Positions 34,930 to 44,620 are shown, counted from the first letter of the stretch. The stretch is DNA of 64,000 nucleotides from Flavobacterium yafengii (GCF_030010375.1 NZ_JASCRY010000002.1:434001-498000); one strand, 5' to 3'. Program-made: numbers and translations. The notes: generated from the sequence alone by a model not told the origin.

Positions 34930-35284
34930 CAGAAAGATGAATTATAGGTTACTTGTTCAGTTGATCGGCTCAAAAAAAAACAATTTATTCTAATAGGTAA
35001 CCCTACTTAGCAGGTAGGTGCAGGATACTTTTCTGTTTAACCAACACTAAATTGTAAACCCAAATGCATTCAAAAATATTTATATAAGTTTAAAATTAAT
35101 TTTAGTAGTCAATGTTATTTGGATGTTTTTTTCTTGTAAAGAAAAGGTTGAATTAGTTGAAATAAAAACTAGAGACAATACTTTAATTAGTCGCTTGACG
35201 GGTTTGATTTTACTAGAAATTAAATTTGAAGAGAGGATATGTATTTTGATAAAATTGTTCGATAAAAAAATAAAATACCACAAA
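34930..35284. other. Gap before the second pectinase block
   Basis: 355 bp. It contains a 10-bp-period direct repeat at 35012-35029 and, after it, a stretch (about 35064-35284) that reads like a broken lipoprotein leader fused in frame to the next gene. No TAnnTTTG box with a matching -33 was found. Confidence 0.5.
35012..35029 (+). promoter_or_regulatory. Imperfect tandem direct repeat before the second pectinase block
   Basis: AGGTAGGT (35012-35019) and AGGATACT (35022-35029) repeat with a 10-bp period; within GCAGGTAGGTGCAGGATACT the GCAGG words are exactly 10 bp apart. It resembles the perfect repeat before susC. Confidence 0.4.
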
Positions 35285-37786
35285 ATGGATTTAAACTGCT
35301 TGCGCAAAATAGTTGTGTTTTTTTTAATGATATATACTATGTCTTCAGTTAATGCTGCTGAAATTTGGGTTTCTGCTCAAGGAAATGACACCAATATAGG
35401 AACAAAATCTAGTCCTTTGGCTACCGTACAAATGGCATTAAGAAAAGCCAGAGAATTACGTCGCCTGAAAGATCCTTCAATAAAAGATGGAATTCATATT
35501 ATAGTAATGAATGGCACTTATTATTTAGAGGAAGCTTTGTTTGTAAGACCCGAAGATTCAGGAACCGCTGAAAGTCCCACTACTATTGAAGCTGATGTAA
35601 ATGCAAAGCCCATACTAAGTGGCGGATTGGAAATAAAAAACTGGAAAAAATATTCAATTGCTATAAATGGTTTAAAAAAAGGTATTGTTTGGGTGGCTGA
35701 TGCGCCTGAAAAAGCAGGTGAAATCATCAATTACCGACAGTTGTGGGTCAATGGAAAAAAAGCGGTGAGAGCCAAAAGTACTGCCGGAAATGAAATGGAT
35801 CGCATTTTATCTTGGGATGCAGCTTCGCAAACCTGTTGGATTCCTTTTAAAGACAAATCCATAAAATTCCAACCTGGAATGGAAATGTTTATTGTGCAAT
35901 GGTGGTCTATTGCCAATTTGCGTATTAAAAATATCGAAATAAAAAAAGATAGCGCCAGACTTTCGTTTGAACAGCCTGAAAGTCGTATTCAAAGCGAACA
36001 CCCTTGGCCAGCACCTTGGATCTCAAAAAATAACGGGAATTCGGCATTCTATTTAAACAACGGGATTTCGATGTTGAACGAACCTGGGGAATGGTTTTTG
36101 GACAGAAAAAAGGCTAAAATCTATTATATTCCGAGAGCAGGCGAGGATATGGCTTCCGCAAATGTAACGGTTCCTGTTTTGGAAAACTTAGTCGAAGTTA
36201 AAGGTACTTTGGATTCACCCGTGCATCATTTTAATTTTAAGGGAATTTCGTTTCAATACAGCAATTGGCTTCGTCCTTCACAGCAAGGTCACGTTCCATT
36301 GCAGGCGGGAATGTATTTGTTGGATGCTTATAAATTAAAAACGCCTGGAACACCCAATCAGACGAGTTTAGAAAACCAGGCTTGGGTAGGAAGACCAAGA
36401 GCCGCCGTGGAAGTAAATTATGCCAACAATACCCAATTCGAAGCCTGTAGTTTTGAGCATTTATCATCCACAGGATTGGATTTGCATAAAGGAACGAATC
36501 ACAACACCATCAAAGGAAATTTATTTAAAGATATTGGCGGAAACGGAATTAATTTGGGCGTTTTCTCCGAAGAACCTTTCGAGGCGCATTTGCCTTATAC
36601 GGTAAAGGATGACAGGATAGTTTGTTCTGATGAATTAATTGCAGATAATCTGATTACCAATGTGGCCAATGAAGATTGGGGATGTTTAGGAATCGCAGCT
36701 GGTTTTATTAAAAATCTTACGATTGAGCATAACGAAATTTCGGATGTAGCGTATAGTGGAATTTCAATGGGTTGGGGCTGGACACACACAGAAAACGTGA
36801 TGCGAAACAATAAAATTCTAGCTAACAAAATTCATCATTATGCCAAACATTTGCATGATGTGGCGGGTATTTACACGCTTTCATCGCAACCTGACAGCAG
36901 GATAGAAGAGAATTATATTGATAAAGTGTACAACAGTCCGTATGCGCACGATCCGTTTTTGTGGTTGTATTTGTATACCGATGAAGGAACTGAGGGTTTT
37001 ACCATTAAAAATAACTGGATTCCAATTCAAAAAACACTCAAAAACCATAACGGTCCTGCAGGGAATATTTGGCAGGATAATTACGCTTTTGTAGATCCTA
37101 AAATCAAGGAAAATGCGGGTATTCGACCGCCATACAGTAATCTTGCCAAAGAAGTTGTCGTTGACGAAGCTTGGGGTTTGCAAGAATTGCCAAAAGCAGT
37201 TGCCATCGAATTAATTGGGAAGGATTTTGATATTGAAAAAATCAAATCAACTTTAAAAGGTTTCCGTATTGTGGGAGAACAATTGTACCAATGGGAAAAT
37301 CATTTGGTGATTTATGGTTTGATGAACCAACCCGAAAGAACGAAAAGAAAATTGGCTTTGGCTTTTCCAGCTTTGGAAATTAAAATCTACGAAAACCCAG
37401 TTTATGATTTTCAAAATTTCGAAAGATGCAAGGATTCTAAACCGGCATCCGAATGGGAGAATATTGTATTGACAGCGAATTTAGTCGAAGATGTAAAAAT
37501 GCAAAAAGAATACGTGGATTATCACGCAACCCAATTCGAAAAGTGGCCAGAAATTGCGAAAGGTTTCTGCAATGCCGATTTTCAGCAACTACAGGTTTTC
37601 AAAAATGGAAGACAATTGATGCTAGTTATCAGTATTCCAAAAGGAGAAATTCTGGATAAATTGAATCCTAAAACAACCGAGAATAATGCCCGTGTAGACG
37701 ATTGGAACGCATTAATGAAAAAATATCAAACTGGAATCGAAGGAACAAAACCCGGAGAAACTTGGATGTTTTTGAAGAAGTTGTAG
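35285..37786 (+). CDS. Exported beta-helix glycosidase-like protein fused to an L-rhamnose mutarotase-like domain
   Basis: About 833 residues from the ATG at 35285 (MDLNCLRKIVVFFLMIYTMS with a signal peptide ending near VNA-AEIW); the open frame reaches back to 35123. Residues about 25-640 are a right-handed parallel beta-helix that begins EIWVSAQGNDTNIGTKSSPL and contains GTYYLEEALFVRPEDSGTAE, the pattern of GH141-like proteins. Residues about 650-833 resemble the RhaM fold: KEYVDYHATQFEKWPEIAKG has the histidine (H747) at the place of the RhaM active-site His, and a weaker copy (about 655-715) precedes it, suggesting a duplicated ferredoxin-like unit. A periplasmic mutarotase tied to a glycosidase would act on released 6-deoxysugars such as rhamnose or fucose. 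Fusion seen in sequence; activities inferred. Confidence 0.7.
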   Translation: MDLNCLRKIVVFFLMIYTMSSVNAAEIWVSAQGNDTNIGTKSSPLATVQMALRKARELRRLKDPSIKDGIHIIVMNGTYYLEEALFVRPEDSGTAESPTTIEADVNAKPILSGGLEIKNWKKYSIAINGLKKGIVWVADAPEKAGEIINYRQLWVNGKKAVRAKSTAGNEMDRILSWDAASQTCWIPFKDKSIKFQPGMEMFIVQWWSIANLRIKNIEIKKDSARLSFEQPESRIQSEHPWPAPWISKNNGNSAFYLNNGISMLNEPGEWFLDRKKAKIYYIPRAGEDMASANVTVPVLENLVEVKGTLDSPVHHFNFKGISFQYSNWLRPSQQGHVPLQAGMYLLDAYKLKTPGTPNQTSLENQAWVGRPRAAVEVNYANNTQFEACSFEHLSSTGLDLHKGTNHNTIKGNLFKDIGGNGINLGVFSEEPFEAHLPYTVKDDRIVCSDELIADNLITNVANEDWGCLGIAAGFIKNLTIEHNEISDVAYSGISMGWGWTHTENVMRNNKILANKIHHYAKHLHDVAGIYTLSSQPDSRIEENYIDKVYNSPYAHDPFLWLYLYTDEGTEGFTIKNNWIPIQKTLKNHNGPAGNIWQDNYAFVDPKIKENAGIRPPYSNLAKEVVVDEAWGLQELPKAVAIELIGKDFDIEKIKSTLKGFRIVGEQLYQWENHLVIYGLMNQPERTKRKLALAFPALEIKIYENPVYDFQNFERCKDSKPASEWENIVLTANLVEDVKMQKEYVDYHATQFEKWPEIAKGFCNADFQQLQVFKNGRQLMLVISIPKGEILDKLNPKTTENNARVDDWNALMKKYQTGIEGTKPGETWMFLKKL

Positions 37787-37839
37787 AAAAGAAAAGATAA
37801 AAAAGAAAGTATAATGCCAATACTTAATATATTTCAATC

Positions 37840-37880
37840 CAGTTTCGGCTTCCTCTCCTTCGGAGAGGGCTGGGGAGAGG
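37840..37880. repeat. Palindromic intergenic repeat (CCTCTCC/GGAGAGG type)
   Basis: CCTCTCC (37852-37858) pairs with GGAGAGG at 37862-37868 and again with GGAGAGG at 37874-37880. It begins CCAGTTTCGG, the same left end as the repeat at 45879-45910, so the two belong to one family of GC-rich elements standing out from the AT-rich surroundings. Confidence 0.65.
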
Positions 37881-37893
37881 AAAACTTGAATAA

Positions 37894-38958
37894 ATGTTAA
37901 AAATAGCTATTCTTGGTCTCGGAGAGGGACGCAGCACGATGTCGGCAGCTTTGAAAAGCACCAAATTAGAGTTGGTAAAAGTGTGTGATAGAAATGAGGA
38001 ATTGTGCAAGAAAAGAGCACAGGAATTTGATTTTCATTCTTACACAACAAATTATGATGATTTATTGAATGATAGCGCAATCGATATCATCGCTATTTAT
38101 ACGCCGGATCATTTGCATGCCCAGCACGTAAAACAAGCTTTATTGCATGGAAAACACGTGGTTTGCACCAAACCTTTCATTGACGATCTTTCGGATGCCG
38201 CAGCATTATTGGAACTGAGCAAGAAAACAGGAAAAAAGGTTTTTATAGGTCAAAGTTCCCGATTTTTTGAACCTGCAAAAAGACAAAGAGCCGATTTTGA
38301 AGCGGGTTTAATAGGTGATTTAATTACAATTGAGTCGCATTACCACGCTGATCATAGATGGTTTTTAGAAAAAGAATGGTCGTTACTACAATCCTTCAAA
38401 TGGTTGTATGGCGGATTGAGTCATCCTGTGGATTTTATCAGATGGTATTTGCCTAATATTGAAGAAGTAATGGGCTACGGAATGATTAGCAGTAATGGAA
38501 GTGTAGCAGGTTTGAAAAATGAAGATACGATGCACTTTATTTTCAAAGCAACCGATGGAAGAATTGCCCGAGTAAGCGGTGTTTATACTTCACCAACCCA
38601 ACCCGCACAAAGAGATAGCGGCATGAGCGTAATTTTAAGAGCTAGTGAAGGCGCCAGTCAAGCCGATTATCACGAATTGCGATATGCGGTTACTACCAAA
38701 GATGGCGAAGAGAAAGTCGTAACTTGGGGCGATGCTACCTTAAAACATTATTTCCGTTTTGAAGGACAAAGCCATCACGCAGGAGAATATCAAAATTACT
38801 TGGAATATTTTGTAGATAGTATCGAACAGGATTTCGTGGCTTATCCTAATATGGAAGAAGGCATTGGAACTGTGGCATTATTACAGGCTATGGATAAATC
38901 TTTACAAACCGGAATGCCAGTGAAAATTACTGATGTTCTTAACGAATACGGACTATGA
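37894..38958 (+). CDS. Gfo/Idh/MocA-family oxidoreductase
   Basis: 354-residue NAD(P)-dependent oxidoreductase. The Rossmann motif is LKIAILGLGEGRSTMSAALK, followed by YTPDHLHAQHVKQALLHGKH and VVCTKPF, where the family lysine (K93, usually EKP) is kept. The C-terminal part (about 125-345) is the beta-sheet substrate domain. It lacks a signal peptide and is cytoplasmic. Its stop overlaps the start of the SSS transporter (ATGA), so a solute brought in by that transporter is probably its substrate; candidates are modified or unusual pectin sugars, but nothing in the sequence fixes this. Confidence 0.87.
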   Translation: MLKIAILGLGEGRSTMSAALKSTKLELVKVCDRNEELCKKRAQEFDFHSYTTNYDDLLNDSAIDIIAIYTPDHLHAQHVKQALLHGKHVVCTKPFIDDLSDAAALLELSKKTGKKVFIGQSSRFFEPAKRQRADFEAGLIGDLITIESHYHADHRWFLEKEWSLLQSFKWLYGGLSHPVDFIRWYLPNIEEVMGYGMISSNGSVAGLKNEDTMHFIFKATDGRIARVSGVYTSPTQPAQRDSGMSVILRASEGASQADYHELRYAVTTKDGEEKVVTWGDATLKHYFRFEGQSHHAGEYQNYLEYFVDSIEQDFVAYPNMEEGIGTVALLQAMDKSLQTGMPVKITDVLNEYGL

Positions 38959-40535
38959 ACAGCATCTATGATAAGTTAACTACTTTAGATTTTATAATTG
39001 TCGCTATTTATTTAGTGACCTTATTGGTCATTGGTTATGTGGTAAGTGTGAAACAAAGTAAGAAAAACGAAACGCTTTTTCTGGCTGGGAATTCCCTTAA
39101 TTGGTATAACATCGGATTTAATATGTGGGGAACTAATGTTGGTCCTTCTTCCTTATTGGCTTTTGCCAGTATTGGTTATGCCACAGGAATTGTCGCGGGA
39201 AATTTCGAATGGTATGCTTTTGTATTTTTATTGCTGTTAGCAATGGTTTTTGCACCGCGTTATATTGCCAGTAAGGTCAGCACGATGCCTGAATATATGG
39301 GAAAACGCTATGGCGACAGTACGCAAACTATTTTGGCTTGGTATGCCATGGTTAAAATTTTGGTGAGTTGGTTGTCATTGGGATTATTTAGCGGAGGTAT
39401 TTTAGTGCGCCAGATTTTAGGAATACCAATGTGGCAAAGTGTGACCGTTTTAGTTATTTTTTCAGGGATTTTTACTTTTGCCGGAGGCTTGAAAGCCATT
39501 GCAAAAGTGAATGTATTTCAAATGATTTTATTAATTGTCGTTTCGCTAACGCTTTCGTATTTAGGTCTGCAAAAAGTAGGAGGTATTGAAGCTTTGATTG
39601 CTAAAACACCTGCGAATTTTTGGAATTTGGTGCAACCGGCAAACGATGCACATTATCCTTGGCCTGCTATATTGTTAGGTTATCCTGTGGCCGCAGTAGC
39701 TTTCTTTTGCACCGACCAATCAATGGTGCAAAGTGTATTGGGAGCAAAGAATTTAGAGCAGGGACAATTGGGGGTTAACTTTATTGGTTGGCTTAAAGTA
39801 ATGGCATTGCCTTTATTTATTTTGCCGGGGATTCTGTGTTCTGTTTTGTATCCGGAATTAGGTAAAAATTCCGATTTGGCCTATATGACGATGGTTACCA
39901 ATTTATTTCCGAGTGGAATGAATGGTCTGGTGATTTGTGTTTTAATTGCCGTTTTGGTAGGTACTATTGGTTCGTCACTTAATGCTTTGAGTACGGTTTT
40001 TACAAATGATATTTACGTAAAGAAAATCAATCCTTTGGCAACTATTAAGGAACAAATAAAAATTGGTCGCATCACGATTGCTGCCGGATGCGTGTTTGCT
40101 ATTCTTATCGCGATTGCGATTGACAATATAAAGGGTCAAAATTTATTCAACATTTTTCAGGCGGTTTTAGGGTTTCTTGCTCCATCTTTGTCTGTTGTGT
40201 TTTTGTTGAGCATCTTTTGGAAACGCACTACTAAGAAAGCCGTGAACGCTACTTTATCATGGGGTTCTGCCTTCAGTTTATTCGTTGGCGTATTGTATTT
40301 ATGGATTTTCCCTGCGGATGTTTATTCAGCTTGGCCTCACTTCTTGTTGATTTCATTTTACATTTTTGTTACGCTGTTGGTTGCGGCTATTATCATTTCA
40401 TTAACCGATAAAAACCCGGAAACTAATTTTGTCAGCGAAACAGATGTTCCTAAAACCAGCAAACGTGTAAAGATATTATTTGCTTTATTGGGACTAACCA
40501 TTTTGAGTTTATACCTCATTTTTAATTTTAATTAA
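38955..40535 (+). CDS. Sodium:solute symporter (SSS family), second copy
   Basis: 526-residue polytopic SSS transporter, distinct from the one at 6082. Segments include YFxAG-like FLAGNSLNWYNIGFNMWGTN, VGPSSLLAFASIGYATGI, FAGGLKAIAKVNVFQMILLI and AVLVGTIGSSLNALSTVFTN, the last with the conserved serine/threonine sodium-site region. It overlaps the Gfo/Idh gene by 4 nt and is followed one base later by GH78, within a block of periplasmic enzymes. It likely imports a monosaccharide or small acid released by them. Substrate not determinable. Confidence 0.87.
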   Translation: MNSIYDKLTTLDFIIVAIYLVTLLVIGYVVSVKQSKKNETLFLAGNSLNWYNIGFNMWGTNVGPSSLLAFASIGYATGIVAGNFEWYAFVFLLLLAMVFAPRYIASKVSTMPEYMGKRYGDSTQTILAWYAMVKILVSWLSLGLFSGGILVRQILGIPMWQSVTVLVIFSGIFTFAGGLKAIAKVNVFQMILLIVVSLTLSYLGLQKVGGIEALIAKTPANFWNLVQPANDAHYPWPAILLGYPVAAVAFFCTDQSMVQSVLGAKNLEQGQLGVNFIGWLKVMALPLFILPGILCSVLYPELGKNSDLAYMTMVTNLFPSGMNGLVICVLIAVLVGTIGSSLNALSTVFTNDIYVKKINPLATIKEQIKIGRITIAAGCVFAILIAIAIDNIKGQNLFNIFQAVLGFLAPSLSVVFLLSIFWKRTTKKAVNATLSWGSAFSLFVGVLYLWIFPADVYSAWPHFLLISFYIFVTLLVAAIIISLTDKNPETNFVSETDVPKTSKRVKILFALLGLTILSLYLIFNFN

Positions 40536-40536
40536 T

Positions 40537-42738
40537 ATGAATACATCTTTGTCTTTATTTCATTCTTTGCGTAACAATTTTAAAATTGTAGTTGGTATTT
40601 GCGCTTTATTGTTTTTAACAGAGGGTACTTATGCACAACAAAAAGCTACTTGGATTTGGTATCCGGGTGATTTTGAAGTTTGGTTAAGCAATAAAATGCA
40701 AGTAAGACGTACAGAACGCGAAGCTGTATTTCCACCGCTTTGGCAATATTACAGTCCTTATGCCTTGGTAACTTTTCAAACAGAAGTAGATATTCCAGAA
40801 CCAGACGAGGTAAAAATCTACTCGGAAGGATCTTTTCAATTACTTTTAGATGGTGTTCAAGTTTACGGGCAACCAAAATCAATAAAAATTCCTGCTGGGA
40901 AACACAAAATTTCCTTTAAAGTATATAATCAAGAAGTGTTGCCAGCTATTTATATTGATGGTAAGTATGTTAAGTCTGATGCATCCTGGAATGTGACCAA
41001 TGAAGATAAACTTTGGATTGATGAAACTGGAAAAGCACAACAATCAGGCACACCATGGGTGCCTGTTGGTTCTTGGAATTTTGATTCACCTGAGAATAAG
41101 CCTTCCGGGTTTAAGCTAACAACCACACCTTGGAACGCAAAAAAAACAGAAAAAATAGGAGCTGGTGAGTTGGTAGATTTTGGTAAAGAAACTTTTGGTT
41201 ATATTAAAATTCACGGTTTAAAAGGAAAAGGTAAAGTAGCACTTTATTATGGTGAATCCCGTGAGGAAGCGCTGGATTCTGCCAGATGCGAAACACTAGA
41301 CCGTTTATCTTTTGATGGAAATCAGTCTGAAACCTACACACACGATGGATCGAAAGCCTTCCGCTATGTTCAAGTACAAGCGGATCCAACGGTAAAATAT
41401 GATTCAATTTCGATGCTTTATGAATATTTGCCATTAGACTATCGTGGGGCTTTCAAATCTTCGGACAAACAATTGAATCAAATTTGGGATGTGTCGGCTT
41501 ACACGATGCATTTAACGTCTCGCGAATTTTTTATAGACGGGATTAAACGCGACCGTTGGGTTTGGTCTGGCGACGCTTATCAAAGTTATTTAATGAATTA
41601 TTATTTATTCTTTGATTCGGCTTCCGTAGAACGAACGCTGTTGGCTCTTCGTGGTAAAGAACCTGTGACGGCTCATGTAAATATCATAATGGATTATTCG
41701 CTGTATTGGTTTGTGGGTGTTTACGATTACTATTTACACACGGGCGATACGAAATTTATCAAAACTTTTTATCCACGAATGAAATCACTTATGGAATTCT
41801 GTTTAGAAAGAAGAAACAAAAACGGATTCCTGGAACCACTAGAAGGCGATTGGGTTTTTATTGATTGGGCGAACGGATTACCAAAAACCGGCGAGGTTAG
41901 TTTTGAGCAAATGCTTTTAGCGAGAAGTTTAGAAGCAATGGCAGTTAGTGCTGAAATTGCAGGTGAAAAGGATGATCAAAAAGAATATCAAAAATTAGCT
42001 GCTGATTTAAAAACAAAATTATTTGATGTGTTTTGGGATAAAAAAGAAAACGTCATGAAGCACCAGCGTATTGATGGTAAAATGCAAGATATTGTAACTA
42101 GATACGCTAATATGTTTGGTATTTTTTTCAATTATTTCAATGAAGAACAAAAACAAAGTATAAAAAAGAAGGTGTTACTCAATGATAAAATTCTTCAAAT
42201 CACAACACCATATATGCGTTTTTACGAGTTGGAAGCATTGTGTGCTATGGGCGAACAAGATTATGTGTTGAAAGAAATGAAAGACTATTGGGGAGGAATG
42301 TTAAAAGAAGGCGCGACAACATTTTGGGAAGAATACAATCCGAACAAAAAAGGAACAGAACATTTAGCGATGTATGGACGCCCTTATGGAAAAAGCCTTT
42401 GTCATGCTTGGGGTTCTAGTCCAATTTATTTGCTAGGAAAATATTATTTAGGCGTAAAACCCACTACTCCGGGTTATGCTGAATACGAAATCAAACCAAA
42501 TCTAGGTGGATTGGAATGGATGGAAGGAAAAGTGCCAACGCCAAAAGGAGAAGTAAACGTATATTGCAGCAAGGCAGTAATCAAAATAAAAGCCGCCGAA
42601 GGAGAAGGAAAATTGATTTTCGAAAGTCAATCAAAACCAAAAACTAATTCTGGAACAATTACGGAATTGTCTAAAAATAAATACCAATTAACGGTTAAAC
42701 CGAATGTGGGGTACCAAATTAGTTATAAAGCACTTTAA
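40537..42738 (+). CDS. GH78 alpha-L-rhamnosidase
   Basis: 733-residue exported protein (signal peptide ending TYA-QQKA). Order of parts: N-terminal beta-sandwich domains (about 35-300), an (alpha/alpha)6 catalytic barrel (about 315-640) and a C-terminal beta domain (about 645-733). The barrel entrance has FFIDGIKRDRWVWSGDAYQS with D339 in the place of the family general acid, followed by WVFIDWANG and TTFWEEYNPNKKGTEHLAMY; the C-terminal linker KYYLGVKPTTPGYAEYEIKP is typical of GH78. It would release L-rhamnose for RhaT. Directly follows the SSS gene. Confidence 0.88.
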   Translation: MNTSLSLFHSLRNNFKIVVGICALLFLTEGTYAQQKATWIWYPGDFEVWLSNKMQVRRTEREAVFPPLWQYYSPYALVTFQTEVDIPEPDEVKIYSEGSFQLLLDGVQVYGQPKSIKIPAGKHKISFKVYNQEVLPAIYIDGKYVKSDASWNVTNEDKLWIDETGKAQQSGTPWVPVGSWNFDSPENKPSGFKLTTTPWNAKKTEKIGAGELVDFGKETFGYIKIHGLKGKGKVALYYGESREEALDSARCETLDRLSFDGNQSETYTHDGSKAFRYVQVQADPTVKYDSISMLYEYLPLDYRGAFKSSDKQLNQIWDVSAYTMHLTSREFFIDGIKRDRWVWSGDAYQSYLMNYYLFFDSASVERTLLALRGKEPVTAHVNIIMDYSLYWFVGVYDYYLHTGDTKFIKTFYPRMKSLMEFCLERRNKNGFLEPLEGDWVFIDWANGLPKTGEVSFEQMLLARSLEAMAVSAEIAGEKDDQKEYQKLAADLKTKLFDVFWDKKENVMKHQRIDGKMQDIVTRYANMFGIFFNYFNEEQKQSIKKKVLLNDKILQITTPYMRFYELEALCAMGEQDYVLKEMKDYWGGMLKEGATTFWEEYNPNKKGTEHLAMYGRPYGKSLCHAWGSSPIYLLGKYYLGVKPTTPGYAEYEIKPNLGGLEWMEGKVPTPKGEVNVYCSKAVIKIKAAEGEGKLIFESQSKPKTNSGTITELSKNKYQLTVKPNVGYQISYKAL

Positions 42739-42741
42739 AAA

Positions 42742-44427
42742 ATGATTCAAAAAAGTAAATATATTTATTACCTATTCTTGATTTTTTTGAGCTTTTCCGT
42801 TTTGGCTCAAGGCCAAAAAAACGATAGGATTAAAAATTCCAGTTGGCAATCAGCTCCTTTTGAAGTTGTAAATTCGAATTACAAGACATTCAAAATGACT
42901 CAATATGCACACGTATTCTCGGGGAGTAAACACAATGTTGTCCGAATTGCACCAGAATTGCAAGGTTTAAAAGGCGTGGAACTTCCTTTGGATAAATATA
43001 AAAACGGAACGAATACTCCATTAAAACTAAAATTTAAGGAGCCGGTACAAGTGCTTATCGGGATTTTTCAGGAAAAAAATAACGCCGAATACCTACAATT
43101 AAATAATCAAACTAATGCCAAATTAGTTCTTGAAAACGGAGCCACAATAACGGGTTTGCCACCGATTAATGTGTATGCGATTTCTTTTCCAAAAGGAACC
43201 CATATCATTAATCCCGAAAGAAAAGGTTTGTTTACAGTTTTGGGTGTAATCAAAAACAATCAACAAATAGTTTCCCGTAATACGGAATTTCCTGATGGAA
43301 AACTTTGGAACCCAACATTTATCGTGGAAGGATTTTCAGACGAGAAGCCACTTTTTGAAATTATTGGTGGAGAAAATAAACCAGTAATTGATGAAGGATT
43401 TCCTGATGCCGAAGGAATTCAAGGTGGTTTTGAAGGCGGTCGTGTTGTAAAAGTTGGCGATACCTACCATATGTTTCCAACGGAAAGAGCTGGTGAAAAA
43501 GGGGTGGAAATGTATTACGACCGTGTAAAAACTAAAATCGGACATTGGACAAGCAAGGATGCAATTCATTGGAAAAGACAATCGACTATTTTACAAGCCA
43601 GCGGAACGTATGCCATCACCGAAGATGATAATCCAATGAACGATCGTCGTGCTGCAATTTGGTCATATATGCCTGTTTTCAACGAAAAGGCAAACAAATG
43701 GTACGGCTATTATTTAGCTTATACTGTTCATAAAGAGATTCAACCAAATCACTCTTTTGGAAGAATTTGGAGGTGTGAATCAACTGTTGATGGAATCAAC
43801 GGAATTGGCGGTCCCTACAAAGATATGGGAATCATTATGGAACCCGGTTTGGATTCACAGCCTTGGGAAGGGCGTCAGGGTGTGGCCTCTTTTTTTCCGT
43901 ATCAAGTGGGTGATAAATGGTTCGGATTTTATAGTGGAGCCTATCCATTTGAATCTTGGGCGGATTATCCGAAGAAATCAGGAAAAGGCTGGTTTGTGGC
44001 ATTGGCCGAATCGAATAGTTTAGAAGGGCCTTGGCATCGTTTGAATAAAGGATTAGAACCTATAAAAACGATACATCCGTCATTTGTTGAAAATCCAATA
44101 GTAAGTCAGTTGCCAAACGGTTTGTACATCGCTATTTTTGATGGAGGCCCTGAAGGCTGGGGGCATCATCTACCGAATATGATTGGATATACACTTTCAA
44201 AAGATGGAATTAATTGGGGTGAAGCACGCTATCTGCCAATAGAAACTAAAGTAGATAAATGGTGGGACATTATGCGTACGCCACTTTGTTTAATTCCTGA
44301 AGGAAATGATGTGTACACGATTGTTTATAATGCCATTGATTTGAAAAAAAGATTTCACCCTACAGGAATGGTAAAAATAAAACTGAACAGAGAAGTTATG
44401 GAATCGAGACTGAAGGAATTGGAATAA
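42742..44427 (+). CDS. Exported five-bladed beta-propeller hydrolase-like protein (GH43/GH32-like fold)
   Basis: 561 residues with a signal peptide (FLSFSVLAQGQ). Residues about 30-190 form a beta-rich N-terminal domain, and about 225-545 show repeated YYDRVKTKIGHWTSKDAIHW-like and TLSKDGINWGEA-like blades typical of five-bladed propeller glycosidases. Trp-rich motifs such as WYGYYLAYTVHKE and FPYQVGDKWFGFYSGAYPFE suggest a carbohydrate-binding cleft. I cannot assign a CAZy family. It starts 3 bp after GH78 and is probably an exo-acting enzyme on a pectin side chain. Confidence 0.65.
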   Translation: MIQKSKYIYYLFLIFLSFSVLAQGQKNDRIKNSSWQSAPFEVVNSNYKTFKMTQYAHVFSGSKHNVVRIAPELQGLKGVELPLDKYKNGTNTPLKLKFKEPVQVLIGIFQEKNNAEYLQLNNQTNAKLVLENGATITGLPPINVYAISFPKGTHIINPERKGLFTVLGVIKNNQQIVSRNTEFPDGKLWNPTFIVEGFSDEKPLFEIIGGENKPVIDEGFPDAEGIQGGFEGGRVVKVGDTYHMFPTERAGEKGVEMYYDRVKTKIGHWTSKDAIHWKRQSTILQASGTYAITEDDNPMNDRRAAIWSYMPVFNEKANKWYGYYLAYTVHKEIQPNHSFGRIWRCESTVDGINGIGGPYKDMGIIMEPGLDSQPWEGRQGVASFFPYQVGDKWFGFYSGAYPFESWADYPKKSGKGWFVALAESNSLEGPWHRLNKGLEPIKTIHPSFVENPIVSQLPNGLYIAIFDGGPEGWGHHLPNMIGYTLSKDGINWGEARYLPIETKVDKWWDIMRTPLCLIPEGNDVYTIVYNAIDLKKRFHPTGMVKIKLNREVMESRLKELE

Positions 44428-44430
44428 AAA

Positions 44431-44595
44431 AATGGAACGCGGATGACACGGATTTACTTCGTAAAAACACGGATTAAAACGAATTTTTCAAGTGTAATCT
44501 TTGTCAAAGTTCAAAACTTTGGCAAAGATGTTAAGAATGAAAAAATAAGAAATCCGCGAAAATCCGCGAAAATCTGTTTCATCCGTGTCCCATTG
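44431..44595. repeat. Long imperfect inverted repeat, MITE/REP-like element
   Basis: The left end (TGGAACGCGGATGACACGGA, from 44433) and the right end (ATCCGTGTCCCATT, to about 44595) are inverted relatives, with AAAATCCGCG tandem words near the right end. The element fills almost the entire gap between two propeller genes. Elements of ATCCGTGT/ATCCGCG words recur in flavobacterial intergenic DNA. Confidence 0.6.
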
Positions 44596-44620
44596 AAGCA
44601 ATTGTAATTAAAATTAGAAA

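Noticed and set aside
35123..35284. Upstream start (ATG 35123) for the beta-helix/mutarotase gene
   Set aside because: The extra 54 residues would bury the signal peptide that begins at 35285; they look like non-coding or remnant sequence.
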